Source of the DNA: Plasmopara viticola
Taxonomy: Eukaryota; Oomycota; Peronosporomycetes; Peronosporales; Peronosporaceae
Reading direction: 5' to 3'
Length of the DNA stretch: 64,000 nt
Assembly (NCBI GenBank): GCA_001695595.3
Contig: MBPM02000056.1
Coordinates: forward strand, 124,001 to 188,000
This document shows, piece by piece, positions 35,801-48,224 of the stretch. The notes beneath the pieces are model-generated. The model was given only the letters and a program-made list of their open reading frames with translations, did not search any database and was not told the origin of the DNA. Position 1 is the first letter of the stretch, and every line of letters starts with the position of its first letter. Both the position numbers and the translations under genes were made by a program.

Positions 35801-37679
35801 TACAGTATTTAATATGTAGATATTGTAGATATAAATTTACATAATATAACATTAATAATCTTACAGTTTTATATTGAAAAAAATACAAAATTTTAGTCAG
35901 TATGCCCTTCGAGCTGGTCAGCACTAGAGTCGAAGTGCCCTACTGAAAAAAAAGCTAAGTTCTTATGATAGGAGTGCTGCTGAAACACACAATATGAGCT
36001 TATCCGTAAAAGCTTGGAAGCCCCCAAAGAAGCACCACTATCGGTGCGCTGCTTGTTGTACACGCAATTGAACAAGTCCACAGAGTTTATTTGAACTCGG
36101 TAAACTTTTGCGTGTCAAAAACATCCACGCGTCAATAGAGAATTGTCAGCCGAAAAGGGTAGACCGATGCTCTCGATGAGAGCAGTGGACAGCAGTGGAA
36201 ATAAGTCAGCTGCAGCTTAGTCGGCTGATGAACGGCTCTAAGTACCCTTTAGGCCGAAATAGATTTGTCCCTGCTCCGCGTAAGCCTTTTTTAACAGAAG
36301 CCTGGGCTAGTGTAGACCCGATATCAATATGGAAGAAAATCTCCCATTATGACGAACGTTACGATCTCTCTAAACTTTTCGTTGCGGGTAACAAATTTGC
36401 TAGCAGCATCGCTCATTTAAGACGCTTAAGATAGAATAATTGTGGATGACATACTTCCGTAGGTGGGTGACATTGATCCACCAACGGCGCGAAGCAAATA
36501 GGTGCAAGTCGGTATCATAAGTATGAAGAGCACAGTGAGTGAGATACCACATGTGAGTAGTATATCACCGATAACAAAGTTTTTGCAAGCGAGTAGCTTT
36601 GGCCAGTGAGTGACGCATGGTTAGCAAATTAATATCCAAATTGGGTCGCATAGCTTCATTAGAAATGAACGACAACCGATACAAAACGAATTTCACCGCA
36701 TCATTGACAAAGAAATCGTTATTGCACGGACATTTGACAGCTCAAATTACAAACCATGCGCTCCACTTAAAAGCACTACTTAAGATGTCGAGGCTACTGG
36801 ACTTAAAAAAGCTTAAAGCTACTGAACTCTTAGCCAAATTAAAAGCTGCAGCTTTGTTGAGGTGATGCTTTTAAGGATGGAAACGTCTCTTGAAGTTTGA
36901 ATTGATGATCCTTTCCCGACAAAAATTGTGAATACAGTGCGTCTTATCTCAGCAAGATCAACCCCGTTTCGAGCACAAAAAGTTGTGTCACCAGTCAATG
37001 GCGACCAGTGTGAGCCAACTGCTGAGTATTTGTTGAAATGCCATATGATGTATTATGGGGGAGCCAAAATATTTGCACTCTTTGCTGACGTTTAATATTT
37101 GAGCACCAAATAATAAGTGTTGGAAGTACCATGCTTATAATGCGCTTTACACTTCAGCAGTACCTACACAAGCGTGCACTTTAAGGAAAGTCGTGTTGCT
37201 TATTAACATGTCCGGGTGTACGCTTTATAGTGCACAGAATTTGATTAAAGGCTACCATTAAAATTGAATAAAGAAGTAGAAGATACCCCTCACAGCGCTT
37301 GGGACGCCAAACAGTTTGGCATGGGGGTGGTTAGTGATACCACAAAGACTATCGATCGATCCGGCGGCAGTTAAGCCTCTGATTTTACAATTGTGTCAGC
37401 CATTGAAATTTTCTTTCAGAGATGCGGGGAGATCAGTCGGTACTGTAGACCAGCTTAGACCACTAAGAATAGGCTTGAACATAATGCTAGCACTGACAAA
37501 TGCGTCTTTGGAGCAATAAATATTAGATTCCATATCTGCTCTACAAGCAGCTATGCTATCCGTGCGGGTCCCTTAAGAATGAAAGCCATTGCGGCTTAAG
37601 CTGCCAGCAAATCCGTGGAATTGTTTAGATCAAGCTGGTAAAGTGCAGAGGAAGGGTAATGGCTTTTTGAGTTTTGCAA
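29841..37679. other. Long stretch without a supportable gene
   Basis: It holds short frames only. A weak copia-like trace (YTLSTVIFDPN) may lie on the minus strand at about 32,570-32,620. Two ~45-bp blocks with TGTCTTACGAGCA recur about 122 bp apart (33,366 and 33,488). The segment 35,760-35,880 is extremely AT-rich. The GTRWYACC-ACTAATGTGACAC-type motif recurs at about 35,218-35,250. The rest is unexplained. Confidence 0.35.
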
Positions 37680-39020
37680 AGCCGTTGTTCGATTTTTCGC
37701 GAATGACATCGAGTGCCAGGGTACGTTAGGCAACATCAAGTAAGCCTTTGGCAAACACACGTTCTATCTTTTTTAGCCGATTTAAAGCCTCTCAGCGTCA
37801 CTTGCAATGCTCTGGACTTATGTCACCAGCTGCGCGTTGTCTAATTAGTGAGAACAATCACCTCGTGTATATTTAGGCAGCTTGGGCTGCCGAGTGAGGC
37901 AATCGTGTTTATGACAAGTCATTATTTGCTATAAAGCATGTGCATGACGTAAGGAGTGTAATTTCAAGGCTTTAAGCTCATTGTGGTCTATTTAAAACAT
38001 ACATCCTTGTGGACGACGAAAGATATGGCCCACTTGGCTACAATAACAAAAAAGATGGCTGTCATTCTTCTCAAAATACAATCTGCACATTGTATACAAA
38101 CCTAACACGCTGGAAATGCTCGCCGAAGCCCTTTCGCGCGGGCTATACTGTGAGTTGATAAAATTGACAAAGCCAAAATCTATTGCCGAAAAAATCTGCT
38201 TGGTATACTAGAAAAATACAAATCTAGAGCTCTAGGTGAACTATTTCGTTGCTGGCGAATATGCCAAGATGGCCCTGCAGATTAACCTTTGTGGGTGAAC
38301 ACACAATTTGCTGCACTAAATGGTGAACCCGACAAATCCGTCACTTGTTATTGTTCAAAAAAATCGAAGTACGATATAATTTTGGAGACTCATGATGCTC
38401 CAACTAGCGGCTATTTGGGCCGACATAATTCATTTTTCTCGGTCTTCGCATCATACTGATGTACCGACACTTTTATTTGAGTAGACAAAAGGTGAGGACC
38501 AGTGAAATCAGACAGAGTGTCAAACCTGCAGCTCACTCGTCAGCTCCTGTGCAAAATCTTACCAAATCAGATAACTCTTGAGAGTCCATGCGCCTCAAAT
38601 TGGTCTTCCTGGAGATTTAAGGCAGCACGGGCAAAGTGGTGTTTGCGTAATACTGAAGCAAGATGGCGCATCCAACACGTAATGTAACTAAGGGACAAGC
38701 AGCAAGGCTGTTTATGGATGCGGTACAATAAGACCATAGCCTTTTGCTCACATTGGTGTCGGATTAGAGACCTATTGTTAATCGCTCCATGTTGGTAAGG
38801 TGTTAGTTAGCAAACCTTTGGGTGCGGTTTGACGCCACTTTCGTGGATCTATAAGGTTCACACGATCGTATTTGCACTTAACAATGCGATTCGAACATAT
38901 GCGGACTTTGCAACCTTCTATGTCCCACCAAACCTATACTTAAAGCACAAAGACTTGAGAAAGTTGGGAGAGAGGCTCGAGAATCATTCTTCTCCCAAGT
39001 CTCTTATACGAGACTAACTT
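37680..39020 (+). pseudogene. Decayed Ty3-gypsy pol (RNase H and integrase)
   Basis: On the plus strand, in correct order but with frameshifts and stops: at about 37,985-38,060 the RNase H piece VVYLKHTSLWTTKDMAHL; at 38,058-38,160 RWLSFFSKYN, VYKPN and AEALSRGLYCE, matching the oomycete gypsy RWLSFFAEYNF...YKPG...ADALSRRPDYE block; at 38,370-38,440 ILETHDAPTSGYLGR, the integrase HHCC region; at about 38,690-38,780 QAARLFMDAV and a SD-RP piece around the second catalytic Asp; at 38,850-38,910 VFALNNAIRTYADFATFYV, matching EFALNNAVHASTGxTPFYV. Lines up to about 39,420 may hold a degraded chromodomain tail. The reverse transcriptase is not convincingly visible to the left. Confidence 0.82.
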
Positions 39021-40423
39021 ATCTGCGAAAACAGCTACTAAGCTTAGCAAAACGTCAGATGAGTATAATCTGCAAGGTCAGTGGTTTGTTTGCATTTGCT
39101 TTAAAAACTATCAGAAAAAGATCGTAGTGTAATTTAAATACTTTATTTAATAATCTGTTTTTATACACAAGAAACTATCACTAAAAGGGTAAGTTTATAT
39201 GTACGAGCACAATGAAGCATTGTTTCATCAGACTCTCGTGGTTATGTGAAGGCACGGGTCGCCGTACACCACCACCACCCATCCCAGACGATGTCGATGG
39301 GCATTGTAAGAGATATTTTAAATTAATGGTCATATAATGTCTTATGGTGCCCCTAGCACCTTTTCAAAGCGTTTTACCCGCGCACGACCTTGTTCGCAAA
39401 GCGGTTAAGGGTCGGTCCCATAGCCGTAGTTTTGAACTATCCAAGCACTATATTGAATTGCTATCATGCGTGTGTGCGATGTAATTTCAATGTCAATTTT
39501 ATATGCGCTATCTCACTTCGCCGCAATTTCTTGCACAAATTAAAGGTAATGACATAATAATTGTCAAGATGCAATTGGATATCAGAAATCGTGCAGAGTA
39601 TACGCCATGTTCAACAAATTTATCACTTGAGAAAGCAAATTTCAAAATTGAAAACTAAATCAAAAGTGCCAAGCACTCATGCTCAGACATGGCCTCCTCT
39701 CCCTTCGCCAGCGTTCCTGACATTAGTGAGTTTGCACTGTGTATGATAGCGCCGAGTCCTTGCCAGATCCACAACCAGATTTAAAATGATATCATATAAT
39801 ATTCTTTTGCACGATGTACTGAACCGTGCAGCAAAAATTTCATTATCACTCAAGTTCATTTTTCATGAATGGAGTTTGACGCTTGTTACCTAAATATTGT
39901 TAAATGCTCAATCAACAATGCCACCTAATCTACAAGTACAATCATAGCAACATAGAATTTGAGTCGTATTGCTGGCACCGGCAAGTTTGCCAATGGTGCG
40001 TCCACATTCGACGCGAATTTAGCTCGCAATGCCATGAGCATGTAGACGGATCTCTACGTATTTAGTATCCTTTGTGCTTATGGCCTTGTTATTTACTTAA
40101 ATAGTCAACGTCCTACCAGGTTTCAGATTTTGTGACTATTAAGCCAAACCTAATTATCAGAACTATAGATACTTGAAGCATGCGACTCGCGCGCGTCATG
40201 GAATGTGTCTGGTGTCTATCCTCCGTCCACTGGCTGCAAAAGTTTTAGCCTCGTCTCGTCAATGTGGCCAGTACATGTTGCGATCTTTTATCTTTGCTCT
40301 ATAACGGATCCAGATGCTTCAAATCTTCCATCAACGTCAACTTCAATTCCTCCATACTTCAATAGCTGCAAGCCTAGCGACGTTTCGGCTAATAATAAAG
40401 TCCCTGCAACTTAAACGCTAATA
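39021..40423. other. No recognised gene
   Basis: The left 400 bases may be the end of the dead gypsy element. The rest is AT-rich intergenic sequence leading to the transporter at 40,486. Confidence 0.35.
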
Positions 40424-40440
40424 GCTCGATCACCCATTTC
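40424..40440 (+). promoter_or_regulatory. Possible oomycete initiator element
   Basis: GCTCGATCACCCATTTC lies 46-62 bases before the start codon and resembles the oomycete Inr (GCTCATT-YYNCA-WTTT), with mismatches and one extra base. The position is right for a short 5' leader. Confidence 0.35.
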
Positions 40441-40485
40441 AATGCTCGGTTTTCGCTTATTCTCATTATTAAACTCACCCACGCC

Positions 40486-41883
40486 ATGCCACTCAATCGA
40501 CTTTCAGCCTTGGCAGACAAAGTCTGGGCTTCCATCGCCACGGCGTCGTCAGATGACGACTACAATGCTGTGAGCACGCCTTCTGGACGTAGCAACGTAC
40601 TCTTGAGCGAGAAGAGCTTTGCCCTGTCTGCTAGTCTATTCGAAGCGGTGTGTTTGCTCTTTTTTGCCCTGAAATTTGCCTCACCGAGTCCAAAACACAA
40701 TGAGGCCGACTCGGCCACGACCATGAACTACTATACAATGTACATGGACGTCCACGTGATGATCTACGTAGGCTTTGGCTTTCTCATGACTTTCTTACGC
40801 AAGTACAGTTTGAGTGCCGTGTCCCTTAATTTCATCGTCGCGGCCCTGTCCCTTCAGTGGGGGATGATCGTTGTGACCATGGCTCACCAGATTGGCAAGA
40901 AGGATTTCGAGACCAAGGTGTTGGATATTCCAGCCCTGATCAACGGCGACTTTGCTGCTGCTGCTGTTTTGATCAGCTTTGGAGCTGTTTTGGGGAAGAC
41001 GACTCCGACGCAAGTAGTGTGGATGACGTTTCTTGAAATCCTCTTTTACGGGTTGAACGAGTACATTGTGCTAGAGGAGCTCAAGGTCACGGATGCCGGT
41101 GGGTCCATGGTCATCCACACGTTCGGAGCCTTCTTCGGGCTTTCAGTCACTGCGATGCTCGGGGTCCCGAGTGCACATGAGCAAGTGCACAATACTTCTC
41201 GCTACCACTCGGACGTGTTTGCTATGATCGGTACACTCTTCCTCTGGATGTACTGGCCGTCTTTCAACGCTGCCCTTGTCGGGACGGACGGGTTTCAGCA
41301 AGAACGTGCCGTACTGAACACTGTGCTCAGTATTGCGGCCTCTTGCGCCTCTGCTTTCTTAGCATCTAAAATGATGAGCCACACCAAGAAATTCGACATG
41401 GTTCATGTGCAGAATGCCACACTTGCGGGAGGGGTTGCCATGGGAACGAGTTGCAATCTTGCTCTTAGCCCTGCTGCTGCTATTGCCGTTGGCCTCGTTG
41501 TGGGGGCTGCCTCTACGATCGGTTACTGCTATGTGACCCCTCGCTTGGAAAAGAGGTTTCGACTCTCTGATACTTGTGGCGTCCTCAACTTACACGGGAT
41601 GCCCGGTGTCGTTGGGGGGTTGGCGGGTGCGATTGTCACCTTTGCAGCTACTGACGACTTTTACGAAGATAGTTTGACGAGCGTGTACGCGGCGCGTGCC
41701 TACCGGTCAGCTAATGAGCAGGGGTGGTACCAACTTCTCGCGATAGTGTCGTCAGCGGGTATCAGCACCGTTGCCGGTCTTCTCGTGGGCTATTTTCTTA
41801 ACTCAAAGCTTTTTCGGAAACAGAAGCTCAAATACGAAGATGACGAGTGGTTTTGCGTGCCCGAAGAAGAATTTCACGCTTAA
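40486..41883 (+). CDS. Rh-type ammonium transporter, copy 1
   Basis: A 465-residue intronless integral membrane protein of the Amt/MEP/Rh family, which conducts ammonia/ammonium across membranes as a trimer. About twelve hydrophobic segments can be counted (near residues 47-64, 86-104, 110-131, 155-170, 174-194, 205-226, 243-262, 274-296, 305-325, 330-350, 364-387, 413-436), the Rh layout. The twin pore histidines are H211 (GGSMVIHTFGA) and H370 (LNLHGMPG); the conserved Asp is D204. The C-terminus KLKYEDDEWF is shared with both paralogues in the window. The N-terminal 45 residues are hydrophilic, cytosolic-looking and poorly conserved. It lies 6.3 kb upstream of copy 2 on the same strand, with no operon-like link. 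Probably plasma membrane or vacuole; the location cannot be told from sequence. Confidence 0.95.
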   Translation: MPLNRLSALADKVWASIATASSDDDYNAVSTPSGRSNVLLSEKSFALSASLFEAVCLLFFALKFASPSPKHNEADSATTMNYYTMYMDVHVMIYVGFGFLMTFLRKYSLSAVSLNFIVAALSLQWGMIVVTMAHQIGKKDFETKVLDIPALINGDFAAAAVLISFGAVLGKTTPTQVVWMTFLEILFYGLNEYIVLEELKVTDAGGSMVIHTFGAFFGLSVTAMLGVPSAHEQVHNTSRYHSDVFAMIGTLFLWMYWPSFNAALVGTDGFQQERAVLNTVLSIAASCASAFLASKMMSHTKKFDMVHVQNATLAGGVAMGTSCNLALSPAAAIAVGLVVGAASTIGYCYVTPRLEKRFRLSDTCGVLNLHGMPGVVGGLAGAIVTFAATDDFYEDSLTSVYAARAYRSANEQGWYQLLAIVSSAGISTVAGLLVGYFLNSKLFRKQKLKYEDDEWFCVPEEEFHA

Positions 41884-42747
41884 AAGTTAAGAAAAGCTAG
41901 TTTTTGGTTTTATTGTATTAGCAAAACCACGCTAATGCTGGTAATGTTCCTTAATACGGACCTTAAAAAAACGTTTTAAAGCTGCCATCGCTAATTCGTA
42001 CCTTCTCCGCTTATCCGCTTGTGACAATACTCTATCCTGTATCAAATTTTTTTCATCGGTAAAATGATGTTTGTAAGGATAAGTGAGGATGGCGCATCTG
42101 ACTAATCGTAATGTCAGTAAACTCAATCAAAAAAATCTATGATAAGCTCGACCATTCTACTTTGCTCCGATGTTGAAACTAATTCTGTCCATAAAGCGAT
42201 TGACTGTGGGTCAGTATACCTTCGCAATTCTTGATGAAAGTTAATTGAATTATAGCTTCTCTATGAAGTTAAGGCTGGCGCTTAAACATTGTGCCAACAC
42301 AATTTACTAGCAGTCCAATACATATTATGACCGCGACACTAAACCCTTACAATGTGTAATGTGCGAGGTAAATCACGCCTATGGAGCCAGCTATAAAGGA
42401 TGAGATGTGATACTATAGACATACAACTAAGGTTCAAGACTACAACATATTGAAATAACACGAGCACTTCTGCCCGCCTAAACCATGCACTCATTCAATC
42501 GCACCTACGCATCGCTTGTGCGCGCGGTCGCAATGCGTATGCTTTTGGTGCCGTTGTTTAGCCGGCACCGTTACCCTCAACTTGGAATTTGTAAAATTGC
42601 TAGCCGGTATAAATTGTGAACGCTCAAATGCTTGAGTAGACTTGTTGCCATTTTAAATGAAAAATTGTCAAACGCTGGGACTACGCCCAATTTTGACAAT
42701 TGCTGGCTCTAAACTACCACTCTAAATTAAATATCATATGAGGTTAT
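41884..42747. other. No gene; one small inverted repeat
   Basis: A 10-bp inverted repeat (AATTGTCAAA at 42,663-42,672; TTTGACAATT at 42,692-42,701) with a 19-base loop lies just before the SINE-like insertion. No other signal was seen. Confidence 0.4.
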
Positions 42748-42758
42748 AAGTCTAGCAT

Positions 42759-43084
42759 TTGTATTGTATTGTATTACGTTATCGCGTTGCCAAGTTATGC
42801 ACGTGCTAGGCTCTATGGCTAGTCCACGGCATAGAGTGGTGTCCGCATACGTCGAGTCTCATTCGGCGGGCAGTGCAGCCAGCACCGAGGCCGTGAGGGT
42901 CTTCCATTATTTTGTGTACTTCTGACTTGGTAAGAGCCCAGGTGGCGCCCTGGTGCTGGAGACCGTTGCGTCGAGGGTGAGACTCGTTAGAGACCTGCAG
43001 ATGCCCGAGAGCACCTGCCCGAAGCGCGCGAGCATTTAGCCCCCGCGCTTGGAAGGAGGGCGTCACCCCAACCTTTTCCGAAAA
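42759..43084 (-). mobile_element. SINE-like retroposon, copy 2
   Basis: It is the same element as 25,349-25,676, about 326 bp, with scattered substitutions and a small difference near 42,813. The tail (TTGTATTGTATTGTATT on the plus strand) is at the left, so the element reads on the minus strand. An 11-bp direct repeat AAGTCTAGCAT flanks it at 42,748-42,758 and 43,085-43,095. The different duplication lengths (9 and 11 bp) show independent target-primed insertions. Confidence 0.88.
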
Positions 43085-43095
43085 AAGTCTAGCAT

Positions 43096-44059
43096 ATAAT
43101 TGTAAATATTCAAACCAAAAATAAAGCTGCTTATGCACTTCCCGCGTCCCTCGTGCTCCAATCAAAGCGACGTGATATTTATTTGAGCACATCTGGATCG
43201 TCACCGAATATATAACTTTACACTGGAGATATTTTGCAAAATCAACCATGATGGATAAAGTTCCAAAGCAATGCCTCTATAAGCAAAAACGGACCATGAA
43301 CTATCTTCAAATGAGTGCGAGCGCAATAAAATTTATTGTATTGAACGCCTGCTCTTTGCATTGTGAGTTATATCCTGTTTGTGTTTCTACGACCAGTTTA
43401 TCTGGATGATGGGAGGGCAAACATAGTTTGATCATACGAGACGACTTTTATGTATGAAGGAAGATCATACATAAATCTCGAGGCTCTCGTTGAAGGTTCC
43501 GCTGAGTCTTGTTTTCCTTTGCAATAAAGACCACAAGGTTATGAGGAGAAGAGACGTGTCTTGACGCTAGCTCGAGCTAGTAAGGCACGAGCATAGACTA
43601 CAAGTGATTCGCAAGGTCTAGTCTGACTCGGCGTACGTAAAATATGAGGACTTTGATCGTTCCAAACTACTGATTATCGACCCGTTGGACGTCCAAGCTG
43701 CTTAGTTTTAGTGTACATTTTTTCCATAAATTAAATTGTTGGCTGGTGATGGGGATGGACATTATAAAAAGGATTTGCTGATTCTCGAGTCAATGCTGTG
43801 TAGTGAAATAAACGAACGGATTATATTCGTTTCTAGACCACTTGCTAATTGTTGATTTTTACGATGAAATTCTGTTGCACAGCTTTGCATCAAAGTTACC
43901 GCCGCGGCAAAAATAATTCAAACATCATTTCAAATCTAGTTAAGATTTAAATTTACACAACCAAACATTCATCGAAAAGATGCGTCCCCACCACATGGGT
44001 TTGCGGCTGGGAGCTCGCGAAGGAGAAAATGCAGCAGCTCTTTTCCTATACCTCTTATT
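43096..44059. other. No recognised gene
   Basis: AT-rich sequence without conserved frames, repeats or RNA signals that I can identify. Confidence 0.4.
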
Positions 44060-44700
44060 AAGCGGCAGTTCCGGTCACCAAGCAGACGTGCATTGCTTAT
44101 ACAGAGTGCACGGAGATTGCACTACGCACTTGCTTGCTTCTAGATTTAACGCCGTGATGCGTTGCGGCTGCGTGGTAGCATGAGGGCTCCGATTGCAGCC
44201 ACCCTTTCGGAACAACAGAAGCCAGTGAGTCTTCCAAAAAATAGGAGTTGCGCGTCTTACATATGCGAGAAAATGATTGTATCCACCTTTGCTAGGGCTC
44301 AAGCGGACAATGTATCCGCGTGGTGACTGACTACCAAGTGTGACGGAGTACATAGCACCTTGCACGGAGGAGGTACACAGAAAAGGATATACGGTCTTCC
44401 GGTAAATTAAGTTTGCAATGCAGTGTGAATTGATCTCAGCTTCAATTCTTGATATGCTATTACATTCATTATATCAGACATTCCAGATAGGTTCTTAGAC
44501 TTGTTATGAAAGAAAGCCAGCTTTTTAGCACAAAAACTTCGCTTTGTGTAGCATTGAAGGTAGACGCTGACGATAAGAAGCTGAGCAATTTAATATCGAT
44601 CTTTTTTTAATTTTTATGCGATTTGAGCGTTCTTCTCGCGTTCTCGGCGTCATTTGGATGTACCTTTATTTTGGGCTACCATATGCCATATGCAACTATA
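44060..44700 (-). repeat. Dispersed repeat A, best-preserved uninterrupted copy
   Basis: Its reverse complement aligns with 49,840-49,940 joined to 54,406-54,900. Shared blocks are a GTCTACCTTCAATGCTAC start, ACAAAGCGAAG, GTCTGATATAATGAATG, GCATATCAAGAA, CACACTGCATTGCA, CCTCCTCCGTGCAAGGTGCT, and GGTGGATACAA. It is at least 600 bp long. No coding frame was recognised and the class is unknown. Confidence 0.7.
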
Positions 44701-47700
44701 AAGTGGCGTAGGCGTCTTTTTGAAAACCTAGCGATTGCACAAACAGCCCAAAGACTGCACTCTACGTAGCTATTGTATTTAATACATAACTCGCCGCCTA
44801 AATTTTTTTTAACCAATTGAACAAGAATAAAGTACAGACATCCAGTTTGTTCTAAGTCTGCGAGCGTCGCGACGCAGGAAATCGAAGAAGTTGTGAACCT
44901 TCGAAGCTAATTCTTAATTACTTTGACTAAAAGAAGCTTTTGTGCACTCGTTAGTGAAACGAAAGCGCGAAGGGGATGAATGTCATAAAAGTTTACAAAC
45001 AAAGCATTGGCTGTAAACTTACGTATGCGTAGTTGACCGCCATTCGCATCTTCGCTACGAGGCTTAATTGAGCGCACAGGCACAATCAACAAAGAATGTC
45101 TTTTACCAGAGATTGTCACTTAAAATTGAGCAATCTCGTTGATAAAAGAGTGCTCGCGTTAGGAGCGACACTTGTGGAAATCCGCTCTTAAGCCAACCGA
45201 TTTCTAAGGCGCTTTGTTTTATAACGCGCACTCTGTTCGCGATTAAGTCGATTGACAGTATATAAAATATAATCCATGCGGTTTGAAGACAGCACTAATA
45301 CTAGGTGCCGTCTCCAGTACTATATTAGAATCTGGTTAAGCCACCCATTGTCAAATTTATCAGGATTCCAACAGACACTTTACGAAAAGTTGGTAAATAA
45401 GGAGAGTTTACAAGGTACTAATTGCGTCAACAAAATAAAGCTATTCAGTCTCTCAATAGGTGGTGCGTTCGGTAACCATTGAATAAGGATGCATCTTTAA
45501 CTAATCACTGATGGTTCGCTTGTGAAAGAACATTCATGCATCATTATTGAAAAGTGGTGACTCCGTTAGTGGGTACTTACTGACCTGATTCTCTGATGCC
45601 TTTTTTATAGATAAAAAGCCGGCTTCCGACCATAAGTCAACAGACGCATTCACCATGACGGGATTAATATTAGCTTTGTCAAAGGTGATGCAAATTTAAC
45701 CCTAGAAGGCACTCACTGAGAGATCGTATACCTTCTTGTAAGCTCCGGTGATGACCCTACCCTGGTTTAGCACTAAATGTCAAGATTGTCTACCTAAATC
45801 CTAATAAAGGCTTTTACGACCTTTTCCACGTATCGGACGCGCGATATACGTTGGTTGAACAACTTGCCGGCCTTTACGAGTCGCCGATGTTGTAGCTCTT
45901 CTAGCAGCTTCGCATTTAAAGCCCATTGCTTCAAGCCCAAGTAAGTAAGTGCATAGTTTGGTGAGCGCTTTCACAAATTACTAGAAAAAGAACATAAGTG
46001 GAGTATTACACGAAATTTTACATATAATGCTAAAGTTGAGTACGAATTTCACAATCAAAGCTGTACTACTTTTTATATACTAAACGTAAGATTTAATAAG
46101 GGATACTCTGCCCGCTTCACTTTGTGATATTGCCCATGACAAATGACCTCGGCCAGACTTCCGAAGGATTGACACCTCCCACGAGCTAAGCGATCATTTT
46201 CAAGTGGTGTTTGAAATGGCTTTTCTTCAATGCTGCTGAGCTCGACTGAGCCGGAGCAACACCCGGAGAAGTATAAGCGCTCATGGATCGCCAGCTTTCA
46301 AAAGCGCATCGTCTAGTAGCGACTCACTCGCGTTGTTCTTGTAGCGATGCTGTATAGGTAAAGGCGCCTACGTACTCAGGCGTGGTTTTTGACCGGCTGA
46401 CACTTGACTAATAGTTTTACCATGTTAATTTCGCCCTTGCAAACCTTTCCTCGAGCGCCATTACCAAAGGTAAATCTTTTAATACCGTTTTCGAGAGACC
46501 AAAAACTGAACCCTCGCAAACTGGTCTAATCTTAGCATATTAACATTGGCGGGCTTTTGAACCGCCTCTAGACTGGTCGCGCGTGCGTGATGAGTTCGTG
46601 TGCTCACGTAAGGCACGTGATAACGCACAAAAGACGCGTCATCTCGCTTCGTGTATTTATAGCAAATTCGCTGTCATGTTTCATGTACTTGTCTTCAGCC
46701 TGAACAAAGGCATGACTCGGTTACGCACTTGCTGGATGACGAGGTTTTACTCTCACGCTGTGCAAGAGCTACGCTAAGATACCAGAAGATTGACACCATA
46801 CGCTTTGTTACGCTAAGGTACCAGGAGATTGACACCATACGCTTTGCTATAGTCAAATATAGCCGTTCAAGTAATTTATATTCAGCGGCGGCAATTTTTA
46901 TTCTTTATTATGGAAGTTGTATCCCGATGTGCAGATCTATATTATTTTCCTTTAATTTCTCGATCCTGACCTTTTTGCTGAAGAGTCCCGCTCTAAAAAA
47001 CACTTTCTTCGTCCCCAGCTGTTTTCATCAGCAATTTGCAGCGCAACAAAACAACATTGCGTTCCGACTCAGAGCCACGAATGGAAGAGCATTGAAGATC
47101 GGTAATACCACACCCAATCGACAATAATGTATACAGTAAAAGACATATCATGTAGTTTTATCCCTAAAGGTCGAAATTGCTGTCTTCAGAGTATGAACAC
47201 TTTAGTCTGGGGAAAATTCTAGGCACCGTCGATATGCAACAGGGCCCTTTTCAAGTGTGATTTGAACGGCGATAAATTGATGGCTATCGGGAAATGGGTG
47301 CATTGCATCATACAAAGTTAAAGCAGGGGAGCTCGTTGACTGCAGTATCGAAGTTATATATTTTCAATTACTTGATAGCTAGTTACTTTCTTAAATTTGT
47401 AGTGATGCGTCTCTATGTTTATTTAAAGCCGCTTTGTCCATATAAATTGAATATTAATACGGAGATATTCATGGTGTGTCAAATGTTCCTTAACTCCACA
47501 TGATAGTCTGTAAGATTTGTACTCACAATCGAATTTAGAGCCAGCACACCAGACAAATCAACAGGTGTTCACTCTTTCTGGTCCCCACCATGCGACATAT
47601 TCAATTGTATTGCACAGGCTCGCTCGATGTTACCCAAATCTTGCCTTTTAGGGTGCAAGAGGAGCCGAATGCGTGATGCCAAAAAAATCTCTTTTTGTAC

Positions 47701-48224
47701 ATGTTGTGCAACACTCGCCGTTGGATAAAACTGAGCAGAAGATGAATGAGCGATCCTAAAAAAGTGCTGTAAAGAAAATTACTTTCGCAAGCTCCAAGCT
47801 TCGGAAAAAAATATCTCAAATGATGGAAAGTACTTGGCTGAAATCCCAAGTGACTAGGATGGGAATAAAATATAAAGAGATTTATCCATACGTTTATGGA
47901 GAAATGTTGTAGTGTTTCAAAAAGATACAAATTTATAGAGTAACCATATGACATTATGATCTAACGAGTTGCTGCGTCCATCGTATAATAGATTGTATGT
48001 CAAGTCCTTGCTGCAAAGATTCGGTGCCTGCTGTTACTGGTATCAGCTCTTCCTCACGCTAGTTCAAGATTAGCCGCCGTGAAACGCTGTTTGGGGGATC
48101 GTCTTAACAGTAGACAATTTCCTAAGTCTGGCTTAACTGCTCTTCAATCGTCATCTTTTTGCCCGCCGACAAACTTGCTAGTCTAAAAACAACATTTGAC
48201 GTGAAGCGCACTCGATAGAACCCT
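44701..48224. other. No recognised gene apart from a 39-bp duplication
   Basis: It contains the direct duplication at 46,770-46,847. Short frames (for example 46,729-47,127 and 47,601-47,954 minus) show no family resemblance and are not supported. Confidence 0.35.
46770..46847. repeat. Direct duplication, 39-bp period
   Basis: Copies at 46,770-46,808 and 46,809-46,847 begin TACGCTAAG and share ATTGACACCATACGCTTTG, with three or so substitutions. There is no spacer between copies. Confidence 0.9.

Noticed and set aside
42663..42701. Terminator or regulatory hairpin
   Set aside because: A 10-bp AT-rich inverted repeat is expected by chance in this base composition and no gene ends nearby.
42806..43249. 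147-codon minus-strand frame
   Set aside because: Most of it lies inside the SINE-like element and crosses its target duplication into unrelated DNA.
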